The notes under the pieces: model-generated
Told to the model about the DNA's origin: nothing
Seen by the model: only the letters and a program-made list of their open reading frames with translations
The model's database searches: none
From: Gordionus sp. m RMFG-2023
Taxonomy: Eukaryota > Nematomorpha > Gordioida > Chordodea > Parachordodidae
DNA length: 64,000 nucleotides
Direction of reading: 5' to 3'
Assembly: GCF_954871325.1 (NCBI RefSeq)
Contig: NC_088776.1
Span: forward strand, 31,854,508-31,918,507
Shown here: in pieces, positions 34,061-45,200 of the stretch
Layout of the letters: each line of letters opens with the position of its first letter
Position numbering within the stretch: the stretch's first letter is position 1
Translations under genes and position numbers: made by a program

Positions 34061-34925
34061 TGCATTTAAAAAATATATTTATTATATATTATCGAAGATA
34101 TGGTTATGATTTGTAAGTTAAACACGGCCGAAGGCCGGGCAAAAGGCCGAAAACCCGTTAAAGGGGGTCTGGGGGGTGAAGCCCCCCCCCCCAGCTTTTA
34201 TATGTATGGACGCTCTCTAAGGAAAATTTTTAGCTACGCCACTGCAACTGGCCAAAGATATTATTCAAGAATTATATTATAAATTAAAATTACATTGAAT
34301 AATTAATATTAACATTACATCTTACATCAGACTCATCTATTTAATGAAAATATTTTATAAATTATTATCTGGATATTAAATATGTTTAAAATTAATCACT
34401 ATCTATTTATAAATTTTATCAAAACATGCTAAAAAAAATTATTATTACAATCCTTTCACATTTAAATCAATTTTTGAGAGAAATTGGTTCAATATATAAA
34501 ATGTTAAAGGGTGGTGGCCATCCACTTCTCCCCTACATAATTTTTATTCTAACTATTACTATTATAATTTTAGACTGATCCTAACCAGATCAAAAAAGCC
34601 ACTTATTTATAGATGAAATAATACTATTGAAAATGTTTTAGACGCATTTTTTAAATCTAAAAAATATCAAATGAATATTTTTGATGACTTTTCTTATATA
34701 AAAAATATTTATATTTAATTTAATACTGAATGCGTGCTTATGTTGATAGATTATTTAGCCATAGCTAAGACCTTGTGATCGTTGCTCTAGACTTGGGTGA
34801 TGTAATAAAAAATAAATAATATATAATTGGAACTTTAGTCATATTTTTTATTTGTGGAAATAGAAACACGTAAAAAACATTTTAAAAAAAATTCTAAAGT
34901 AGCGTTTAACAACACTGGACATTAC

Positions 34926-35325
34926 CCAGTCCATAAGTCCGGCATTAGATCTTTAATATTTATCGAGATCCGTTTGGATCTACTAAACACTGGGTGTGCC
35001 ATGCCCCAATATACTATTTAAGGTTAATAAGATATTTATAAATTTAAAAAGTTATCAAAAAATGATAACCATAATAAATTCAAACTTAGTTATTTTATGT
35101 TACTAATTAAAAATGTTTTTAAGTTCTAGAATAACTCATCATTTTAAATAAGAGGTTTCCGAAAACTTTCTCAAATTTTAACCATGCGATTAAAAGTTTT
35201 TTTCAATTTTGCTTATCTTTTAATTAACATTGCATATTTTTCGGGCATTTTAATACTTAGTTAAAAAAATGAAATAACGTTAAAAATATTAATATTATTT
35301 TTACTACGATAAAAAAATTAATATT
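34926..35325. other. AT-rich interval, no gene
   Basis: No supported gene or repeat. Confidence 0.5.
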
Positions 35326-36075
35326 AGGGGAGATCGGGGATAGTATTATCTCAAGGCAGGTAATATCTTAGATAATTTGAAATGAATAAACTTTGAAATT
35401 TAAGCCAAATATGTATTTTAATAGGGTGCTTACGTATTTAAAAATGTTTCAAACAAAATTTCTCATGAGAAATTTTAAATTAATAAATTTTTTATAAAGG
35501 TTACTCAGATTAAATATCAATTCTAAATGATTAAATAAATTCAATTTTATAATGTATGAAAATATTGGCAATATTTATCGTAATTTAATATCTTCAAATT
35601 AAATTTTAATTAATGTTGAAGACCTGGAGCAGGTTATGGCGGGGTACGTATTACTCATTTTTAAACAGGGATTATTTAGAATAAAAAAAATTCAAATTTA
35701 TTAGAACATTCGAAGACAAGTTTGTCTAGAGCTATGAATGACAATATGAAAGTGATTGACTTATTTTTTTGTAAATTATATATCAGTTTTATATAAGTTG
35801 ATTTGGGTGATATATATAATATGATGAACCTGGTAGATTTAACATATTTGAAAATTTATTTACATCCATTTACTTAAACATTTTTATATAAAAAAGGTCT
35901 AAAAATTGCGATATGACATGCAACGCGAAAGGATAAGTGGCACCCCGGGTGCTTTTCACAATTCTTTTATTTCTACCGAAGAGATATATGTAAAGAATAA
36001 AACTATGTTTAAACATTTTGGAAAATGTGCTTTAGCTATTATGGACAATACAACCCCGGTCTCCCCCACAACATT
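35326..36075. mobile_element. TIR element of ~750 bp, family unknown
   Basis: Left AGGGGAGATCGGGGATAGTA and right TACAACCCCGGTCTCCCCC are imperfect inverted repeats. Inside are CCTGGAGCAGGTTATGGCGG and a CACCCCGGGTG palindrome. The target duplication is unclear. The open frames overlapping its right part are not supported. Confidence 0.55.
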
Positions 36076-37165
36076 AAAAAAAATATATGCGAGAAGCAAC
36101 GTACGGAATATATTTTTGGTGTATAATTTTTGTAACGTTAAAAAATATAATAATTGGGAAACCAAATATAAAATTGCTTATTTTTAAAAAGAGAAAATTT
36201 TGCGAAGCGAACTAATTGTTTTATTTTATTTTTAAAAATAAGCGATGTGGAAGCAAATAAAATGCTTATTTTTTTAATAAATAAAATTATTATATTATCT
36301 CTTCCTTTTTAAAATAAAAAAGAATTAATTAATTTAAAATAACATATAGCTCAAGAAATGTTGTGTAAAAAAATTGATTACCGAAAAAGGAAGATTAAAA
36401 CCAATTTTACAAAACTATTCGTAATTTTTCTATCAAAAAATATGAAAAATATGAGTGGCTGTGGCTCACTTGATGTGAATTTTTTAATTCTCTATATTGT
36501 TGGTCATGATTATTCTCAAAGGAAAAATTAATTTGAAATGATAAAAGATTTTCGGATATAAATAATTTTCTCAAGGTAGTTTAAGGGCATGAAGAATTAT
36601 TCACATATTTGCACTCAATAATTCAATTAAAATTATTTGGCAAAAATTGAATTGAAAATAAAATAATTCGATGCGTAAAATATTAATCGAAATTTTACTC
36701 AGAAACAACGACGAATTCCCCTTAATTAAAAATCTTAATTTTTTGTTTTTGTATGGTTTGACTAATAAAAATGTTTTTCAATTGCTTCCCTAGTATTAAA
36801 CTTGACGCTTGATCACTGATATTACCTAATTGAAAATCTTCAAAAATTATTAATATTATTTTCATCACACCTTCAAAGGGACTTACGCTGCAACTAAGAT
36901 AGTTTACAAAAACGTAAATTATCGCGTAAGTCTAGTGAAACCAATAATTTTTTTTAAAAAACAGTTTTTTATAGTGATTGTTAATTTAGTGTATAATTTT
37001 GGGTTTACTTTATAAACATTAAATCCTATAATTTGTAATTGGATGATTATGTTCAAATATATTATAAACACAATAAATAAATATCAGAAATTATTCAAAC
37101 AATATTCTATTTTAAAATTAAAATGGTATTATGATTAAAAAGCCTTCAAATGATAAATAAATGAA
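36076..37165. other. AT-rich interval with a dispersed repeat shared with 29690-29810
   Basis: TTTTACTCAGAAACAACG, then AAATCTTAATTTTTTGTTTT and later AAACTTGACGCTTGATCACT, near 36697-36810, parallel 29700-29810. This indicates two copies of one old element. No gene is seen. Confidence 0.5.
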
Positions 37166-37328
37166 TAATATAACAATTATCAATTATAAATTAATATAAA
37201 AAATTGATTATCACAATTGTCAATTACAAATTAATATAAAAAATTGACTACCATAATTGTCATAAATTAATATAAAAAATTGATTATCATAATTGTCAAT
37301 TATAAATTAATATAAAAAATTGACAACA
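37166..37328. repeat. Four tandem ~45-50-bp repeats
   Basis: The unit AATTAATATAAAAAATTGAY, then TATCATAATTGTCAATTATA is repeated four times. The ATAATTGTCA word is also found in the 33655-34060 array. Confidence 0.8.
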
Positions 37329-38065
37329 CAAATTATTGGTATATCTAATAAACAATGTTGCAAAAATATTTATGCTTAGTTACAAGTATGAAAGAGTTTT
37401 AGTTAGATTTTGAGCCAATTTTTCTATAAATGCAGTTGTTTCCATGTAATCGCTAGGCTTTACCCTTTATGTCAAAATAAAGAAAATATTAATATATGCA
37501 ACCAAAATCAAAATACCGTTTGTGGGAAAATTAAAAGCAAATGATTATCGTGAATATCTAAGTTTATGCTTACAATATTATAGGCAAGATGCACGATAAT
37601 TGGAATTTTTCTATATATCAAACTAAGTAAATTTAATTATCAAGCTACAAACTTTTTATCAATAATATATTTGAGAAAGTTAGAATGTATTGAAATATAC
37701 ATAAATATAGATATCAATTCTCTAACTAAAAATTCTTAAATTCACTTTGATTTATATATAGAGAATTTCTTCCCCTCATATTAAATAATATTTTTTGAAT
37801 GGTGGAGATGCACCGGATATTGGATCCAGAACGGGACAGGCACCCGATCTTAAATATTGCGCAGTTTAATGCATAGAATATGAACCAGTTCCCATACCTT
37901 TTTATCTAAACTCCATTCTCTCAAAATATTTATTCTCTGAATTTGTGGTGATAGATATCAGCAATGATTAAGGGTTTCGGTAATATTTTATTTCATATGG
38001 CGAAAGATTTATAATTAAATAATACTTCGTTCTATTTTATATCTCAATCGAATCACGGAAGAAAT

Positions 38066-38723
38066 TAAGGCTGTGCCGATCCACAAATTTTTCACCGACG
38101 ATATTGCTAAAAACCCATCTGATATTTCTATAGAGTTTTTATTAACCATCTATTTTTAAACAAATGTCATAAAAATATCAATATTTTCTATTATACCAAC
38201 CAACTTTCACGAATGATTAAGTGTATTTTTTTATTCTCCAAAAGTTAATAATCTCATAAATATTTGCTTTGTTTATGGACGAATGTGTAGTGTTTTTAAA
38301 CAGCTCCATTTAGCAGATTTATAAAAAGTGCTAAATCAAGATTTTGGCTAAATAATTATTACCTAAGCCTCGAACGCTAATAAAAATCCAAACCTTTAGC
38401 TTAAGTAATTTACTTTTGGCCATAATCTTGAGTTAATCATTTTTAAAAATTGCTAAATGGAGCTAACTAGCTGAATGCGACTCATTAGATATTTTAAAAT
38501 GTTGCAGATAATATAACAAAAAATAGTGTAAAATTTTTAACTATTAAACATTACAACAAATAAATTGTATTTTAGTTCCTCTCATTAATTTATTAATGAA
38601 ATTATTTACAAAATAAAAAAATTATACTTATATATATAAACATAATAATAAAAAACAATAGAAAATATCGGATCGGTTTAAAAATATTGGCCTGACCTGA
38701 TATTTAATATCGGCACAGCCCTA
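38066..38723. mobile_element. MITE family TAGGGCTGTGCCGAT, copy 1
   Basis: Left AAGGCTGTGCCGATCC and right ATATCGGCACAGCCCTA form the TIR. Interior blocks such as ATCGGATCGGTTTAAAAATA and TACCTAAGCCTCGAACGC recur in the copies at 51488 and 52842. No protein is encoded and the target duplication is not clear. Confidence 0.7.
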
Positions 38724-40388
38724 CTAATAATTATTTAAAAAATTACCAAAAAACCCTACTCCTTCCTCAGAAAAAAATTAAAGGTTTTTTCTGTATTTTT
38801 GCTTATCATCTGAAACAATGGTAAATAAAGGATAAATCTTTTAAATTTTTGTATAGAGGTAGGATAAAATCAAAATATTAATATTTGAACAACAACAAAA
38901 ATTGGTAAGGTTCATAAAAATAATATCGGATCTGTTTTATAAATCCGTTAGCACCGCTTTGCATACAAACTTATTAGGTAGAGAAAGTTATTATTAGAAT
39001 CCTTTAAGCATTTCATTATAATTGTACATACATATATACCTAATTTATAAATAACAACCAACCAGTATTTATTTGCTATAACTAACTATTTTTCTAAAAA
39101 ATACTTTGAACCATATAATTACAAGATTCTCTTCTGTCAAATTATTTCTGTAAGGACAAAAAATAAATATTATGGTTGAGAATATTTATATGTACTAACT
39201 TAAGTGATTGTCACTATCAGGTAATATAAGAAAAATTTAAAAAAACATCATGTCAAAAGTATCTATTTATAAGTTTGACTCAAATTCGGGTGACAAAGTT
39301 TTTAATTCAGGTTCGGGTAAACAATAACGTTTAGTACCGGTTTAAGGGTTTAGTTATTGAATTCCTTCAAAGGGGTACAAACCAAGGTCGCCAGATCTCC
39401 ATAAAACCTCAAGAATTTTTTACTCTTGTTTACGCCAAAATAATCTGTCTATTAATTTAGGCTTTCTCCCGATTTTTTATAAAATTTTAAAATTAGTGTA
39501 ACTAGAAACTTATGCTATCATTTTTCATTTTAATTTAAACATATATTTAAAAAGGCAACTTGTTCATAATTATTTTATTCTCCTTATCATTTTTTTGCAA
39601 AGGAACAAAATATTTATTATATTATAATTTAAAAATTAACATTATCTTACATCACTTCTCCTAAATGATTCTTATGTGAAATAAATATCATATATATATT
39701 TTTTACAATCTAATCTATATAAAATGATATCAAAATTTTAAAGCAGTTCGGCAGTTTTTAATATTATTTAAAAAATTTATGGTTATATACAGTTAATGAT
39801 TTCTGATTAGGTAAATAAAATTTTAAACAAGTTTAATATTTCTCTTATTCTATTAATTTAAATTATATAAAAATAAATTACAGATATTTAAAAAAAAGTA
39901 CATCAAATAACTTTAGAAGCAATATCGAAATACCTAGAATTCCACTTTTAAACGCAATATCTAATTACCTAGAATTCCCTTATTCATGAATAAGAAAGAT
40001 AAACAAAACAAAATAGTTTAAATGCAGTTTGTATGATATACAATATAAAATTTAATATCACCAAGGAGGATCCATGATGTCAAAAATATATATCCAATTC
40101 AAAAAATAAGGATTATAATATTCTGTAAGTTCAATATCTGAGCGTAATTTACCTATCACACGATAATTTCTTAGTTTGCATTGCAAACATATTGTTAATG
40201 CTCTTTCCTGAATCAAAAATAGCCTAAAACCTAAAGAATAAATCCTCAAAAATAGGTTTAAATATCGTAAGTCTTGCGTCTAAGAAAAGTATAGAAGATT
40301 TGAAATATTATTTCTCTATTAATAGTTGCCTCGAATAATGTAAATACCAAAATATTCCCAATAATACTAAACTATTTTAATAAGAGAA
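38724..40388. other. AT-rich interval, no gene
   Basis: No supported gene. The 63-residue open frame at 40058-40249 on the minus strand lies just beyond the 3' end of the IDH gene, but I see no alignment with the missing IDH C-terminus. Confidence 0.4.
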
Positions 40389-40396
40389 GTTTCAAG

Positions 40397-40889
40397 TAGA
40401 GATCTCCCGGCCTGGCCCAAACGCGCTTCGGGCTGGACCTATTTTAAAAAAAATCGGTATTGGGCTGGTGGGTGGACCTAATATTTTTAAAAACAATTCG
40501 AGTCGGGTCGGGCTTTGGAAATTTTTTTAACATCTATAAATTTTATGTTGAATTTTTTAAGTAAAATAAAAATATATACCATTTATTTTGGGTATAATAA
40601 TTTTAAAAAAATCGGTATTGGGCTGGTGGGTGGACCTAATATTTTTAAAAACCATTCGAGTCGGGTCGGGCCTTGGAAATTTTATTAACATCTATAAATT
40701 TTATGTTGAATTTTTTAAGTAAAATAAAAATATATACCATTTATTTTGGGTATAATAATTTTAAAAAAATTTAAAGTATAATCTAAAAAACATTATTTCT
40801 ATATTTAAATATATTGGGTCGGAACGGCAAAACTTGTTTAAAAAAATTTTGGGGTAGGGCTTAAAAATTAGGCCCAATGCAGATCAGTA
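40397..40889. mobile_element. Nonautonomous hAT-like element with an internal tandem duplication
   Basis: Perfect 8-bp flanks GTTTCAAG (40389-40396 and 40890-40897) bound an element beginning TAGAGATCTCCCGGCC and ending GGCCCAATGCAGATCAGTA. A ~160-bp block (AAAATCGGTATTGGGCTGGT ... GGGTATAATAATTTTAAA) is present twice in tandem at about 40447-40608 and 40609-40770. GTCGGGTCGGGC boxes resemble hAT subterminal motifs. Confidence 0.85.
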
Positions 40890-41489
40890 GTTTCAAGTAA
40901 ACTTCTAAAAATATTTTATCGGAACTTGGAGGAATCGAAGGATATTGAATATATGCTTGTATAGAACTTTGATTTTAAAACAAAAATTAACAATTTAATT
41001 AATAGTATAAAATCTTCTTAGAAAATATAAATATAATTTATTTTATGTACTGATTTTTGTACAATATTATTTAATAAAATAATTTTTGGACTAATGATTA
41101 AATTCTCCCGCTTTTAGTTTGAAAAATTTTAACCCTTGTACAAACTCGTAGAAGGGAATTATTTAAACAATTTTTCTTGAAATAAAAAAAACTATACCCT
41201 CATTTTGCTGAAGATTATATTCATATCTAATGCATTAAAAAGGTAAATATCTTTTAATCTTGTTGATACTTATAATGGGATTACATTTGCATCGGCATCT
41301 AAGTTAATTATAATATTAACGAAAATTCTATCTCAATAGAAATCAATAAGAGAAAAATATTCCTTAATATTGCATTTTCATGGTATCTAAATTGTGCAAC
41401 TTGAGTTATAGCACTATTCTTACCTAAAAAAATAGGAATATGATCCTATCTAGTTAAATCTCCACCACCTATTTAAATCAATTTATTTT

Positions 41490-42015
41490 ATATTTTAAAT
41501 GCGATACTAACGACGTTACTTTAAAAAAAATAAGGTAACGATGTTACTATTCGCAAAATACCTGCAAAATGAATAAAAGAAACAGTATTTGGTTACTTTT
41601 TTGAGGAAAGATAATAAATAAGATATCTATGAAGGAAATTAGTGCCAAGACTCATTCTCAAGATTATAAAAAAACGTTTTTTTGTGATAAAAATATGTCT
41701 GATGACTCCAGATGATAAACTATCAAAATTCTTCAAAAAATAGTCTTTAGAAAATGAAATTATAATTTCCAAAATATAAATCCTCAGCCTAATGAACGGG
41801 TGTTCAGTGCAGCAGAAGCGGTGCTGAGAGATAAATCTTAACTCTGATAATCAATCACCAAATGGTTTAAGAAAGTAGATTATCAATAAATACATTTATA
41901 GAATAATCATAATATACAAAAAAAAATTCTCTCCAATTATTTATTTAAGTAAAGTAAACGTGACATGTTACTATTCTTGCAAATAATGAGAAGGGTAACG
42001 ATGTTAATTTCTTAG
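41490..42015 (+). mobile_element. hAT fragment with the ERVFSAAEAVLRDK motif
   Basis: At about 41790-41840 the + strand encodes NERVFSAAEAVLRDK followed by a stop, a piece of the hAT dimerisation domain. Words ACGACGTTACTTTAAAAAAA at 41510 and GGTAACGATGTTAATTTC at 41996 look like opposite inverted ends. It is a short relic lying just past the IDH 3' end. Confidence 0.55.
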
Positions 42016-42088
42016 AGAAATGCCGACATCTATATCGAATATTAGATAGTATTTCAATAAGCAAAACATAAAATGCAGAATATAAATA

Positions 42089-42267
42089 TTAATCAAACTT
42101 TTGTATATCTCCACCTTTGATACATATAGCTAAATCTTTCGTCATATAACCATTTTCAATAGTATCGATACAGACATTTTCTAATGTATAACAGAAATCT
42201 AATAACTTTCTGTTTTCATCTAAACGAGATCTATGCATCAAGCCTCGAGTCCAAGCAAATATGCATG
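42089..42267 (-). CDS. IDH: IDH last recognised exon, FAWTRGL to early stop
   Basis: The exon encodes [40 protein letters not shown] and [13 protein letters not shown], then DIQKFD and TAA. Most IDHs continue for some 30-40 residues after the MTKDLA block (a YLNTEEFLD-type helix). Either the gene is truncated here, or splicing at the GTGGAG after ATCAAAG leads to a further exon that I could not find below 42089. Confidence 0.85.
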
Positions 42268-45200
42268 CTATAAAATTTTTTGATGTAAAAATAAATATTT
42301 TCAAATAAATTAAATATCTTCCAATAAGTAAGAAGTAAATTATTAGATTTATTAATATTATAGTTGTTCATCCCAGAAAATTTGTCAGTTGCAGCTTGCA
42401 ATCTATTTAATTTCGAAAATGAATTGTCAAGTCATCTATATATTGAAAAAAGAGTTTATTAGGTGCCAATTCCTATTTTCTTATATACCTGAAGCAGACG
42501 CTTTATCTACTCATAATTGTAATATTTGTTGTATAAAACCTAAGGGATTAGTAGAGGTTGGTTGCCCAGATTGATGAGCTCTATAATGCCTTGTAACCGT
42601 TCCATGTGCCGCCTCCGTTTCCATGGTTACTATGCCAGATTTGTCAGGAGGGCAAATTAAGACGCTAGTCATCATTCCCAATGATCCGAATCCTATATGA
42701 TGAATAGTTTTTAATCGATGGAAATAGGGCATATTCCCATATGGAAATAGGGCATATTCCCATATTTTAAAAAACATTATGTCTATACTAAGGGTTAAAT
42801 CGATAAGGAAGATCAATAAATGGCTATTAAATATTAAATTACAGTAAATAGTGTATACAAATCAAAATGAATGCCACTATATACCGTGAATCAAATTTTC
42901 AAGTTTTTCAAATTTACAGATTCGTATTTAAAAAAGGAAAAAGTTCGATAGAAAAAATGTCAATTATAGGAAATGTTAACATTGGTGTTTTCTTTATTTT
43001 GTTGTGTCTATTTTTAACTTTATTATAATTTTTTATTAAGCGCAATAGTATGCTTATTAACATCGGCTCATTTTTTGACTTTAGATTGTAAGACTCGGGT
43101 AGAGTCGTATTATTGTTATTTTAGAGAATTATTATATATTTATTGAATTATAAGATATAAAAAGGCTGTTTTTTAGGCAGAATAGGTACTTTTTTATTTG
43201 AATTTAATAAAAATAATTATCTACTTTATTGGAGTTATTCTACAGGCAATAGGAAAGAGTTGGATCTGAAAAAGAAAATGCCTTTTGCCTGTATTTACCC
43301 AAAAAATATAAATTTTCAAGCTGATAACGAAAAAATTGAAGCATTTTTAGATTCACAATTTAATTTTGAGTTCTATGATTTAATAAAATTTAAAATTATG
43401 TTCAAAATTTTAACCTATTCGCCCTGAATGTATTTACGATAAAAAAATATTTCAAACCAATATCAAAAAAAAATACATCTAAGCATTTTTAGATTCGCTA
43501 TTTAATTTTGAGTTCAACGATATAATAAAATTTAAAATTATATTTAAGATATTAGCCTTTTAGCCAAGACAAAAAGGATAACTTAAAAAAATACATATAA
43601 GCATGCTTAGATTTTCAATTTAATTCTGAGCTCAAAAATATAATAAAATTTATTATTTTTAAAATGTCAGCCTTTTAGCCCAGAATGAGTTAGACAAAAA
43701 AATAATATTTCGAACTATAACGAAAATACGACTCGCATGTTTAGATTTGCAATTTAATTAAGTTCAAAAATATATTTTGAACAGATATCGAAAAAAATTC
43801 AACTAAAAATTTGATTGGCAAGAGTTCTATAATAAAATTTAAAATTATGTTTAAGGATGTTATCGCCCGAATGTATTTATGACAAAAAAATAATATTTCG
43901 AACCGATATCGAAAAAAACACATCTAAGCATTTTTAAATTCGCAATTTAATTCTGAGTTCAGATAGAATAAAATTTAAAGTGTTAGCCTTTTCACCGTGA
44001 TATTACTATCGACGACAAAAAATAATTTTTTGAACCGACGACAAAAAAAAATATATCTAAACGAATTTAAATTTGTCGTTTAATTCTTATTGCAATAATA
44101 TCATTAACTTTATATTTACTTTAGATTTTGTTTTGAAAAAGAATTAAAATTAAAAAACTTAAATGGAAATATAATTTTAGAAATTTCATATAATTAAAAT
44201 TATATTCATATAAAAGACAACCAAAATAAATCTTATTAAAACTTAATTTAAAAAATTAATATAATTAAATCAAATCAAACCCGCTTATTATCAAAGAATA
44301 AAAACATAATTTTTGAAATGATCTTAAAATTTCCATTTTTTTAAAATATATTATAATATTTTTTTTATTATTAAGGAACTCAAACGTTAATAAGCGTTCA
44401 TTTTGATTTAAATACGACTTTTTAATATCAACAAAGCTAACATTTTTATTTAATGAATTTTGCTTTCAAAAATTGTAGTTCGGTGTTCTATGATGATATA
44501 GGACAGTATATAACGAGATTTTTTCAAAATGCATACACATAGACTGCTTAAGAAACAAAGAAAATGTGTGAACTGCCCTCCATTTTAATTTATAATTAAT
44601 AAATCTAGTTATTTTAATTCTCTATATTGCTAAATCACACCACTGGCTGAAAATGATCATGTATCAAGATACCAAAATTTCCAGGCACTTCTTATACTTA
44701 AATTAAAATTTGTTTGTTTAAAATTATATAGTTATAGAATAAAAACTGTGCTTAGCATATAACCTTGAGCCAGAAAATCAGATTGTACATCTCCGTCATA
44801 GTTCTTGCAGGCCCAGACAAACCCACCAGGCGATTTGAGGGCGAAAGCGACCATATCGTCAATAAGCCGGTGCTCATAACATATACCCGCTAAGGAGTAT
44901 TTTACGGCATATTTTCTATTAATTTATTTTAAGTATCACATTTATATATATAAATTTCAAATCGAAATGGAAATAAATAATCCAATATTCAGAATTAGTT
45001 TAAATTTATTTTAAAATTTTTTGTATAACCTTCAAAAGGACAATTTATCTATTTTTGCCAGCTTAAATTATATTGTAATAAAATATTAAAAATAATAGCT
45101 CTTCCCGTGATTTTTTACTTTAAAAATAATTATTTTTCAACAAAAATGCTATAAAAAATTAAATAATATATTTTTTTTTTAAATAACAGTTATTTATATA

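Larger units (their letters stand above)
32489..34244. mobile_element. Nonautonomous TIR element with perfect 8-bp duplication
   Basis: The left end CAGTGGCGAAGCTACAGG and the right end TAGCTACGCCACTG are inverted, with perfect CAACTGGC duplications at 32481-32488 and 34245-34252. A GC-rich block near the right end (GGCCGAAGGCCGGGC ... GGGGTCTGGGGGGTGAAGCC) also occurs at 62985-63035. It holds two or three tandem arrays but no gene. Confidence 0.9.
31616..34917. mobile_element. hAT-like element with nested insertions
   Basis: The left end AAGTGTTGTTAAAGTAACGC and the right end GTTTAACAACACTG are inverted. Flanks GACATTAT (31608-31615) and GACATTAC (34918-34925) match at 7 of 8 positions. No transposase motif was found inside, so it is nonautonomous or badly decayed. 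It contains the complete element 32489-34244. Confidence 0.75.

Noticed and set aside
35906-36187. 93-codon + strand frame
   Set aside because: It overlaps the right end of a TIR element and a minus-strand frame of similar length; no recognisable domain.
40058-40249. Possible missing IDH C-terminal exon (contains KLRSDIELTEYY)
   Set aside because: Only a weak resemblance to the IDH tail; flanking splice sites do not fit the phase of the exon at 42089.
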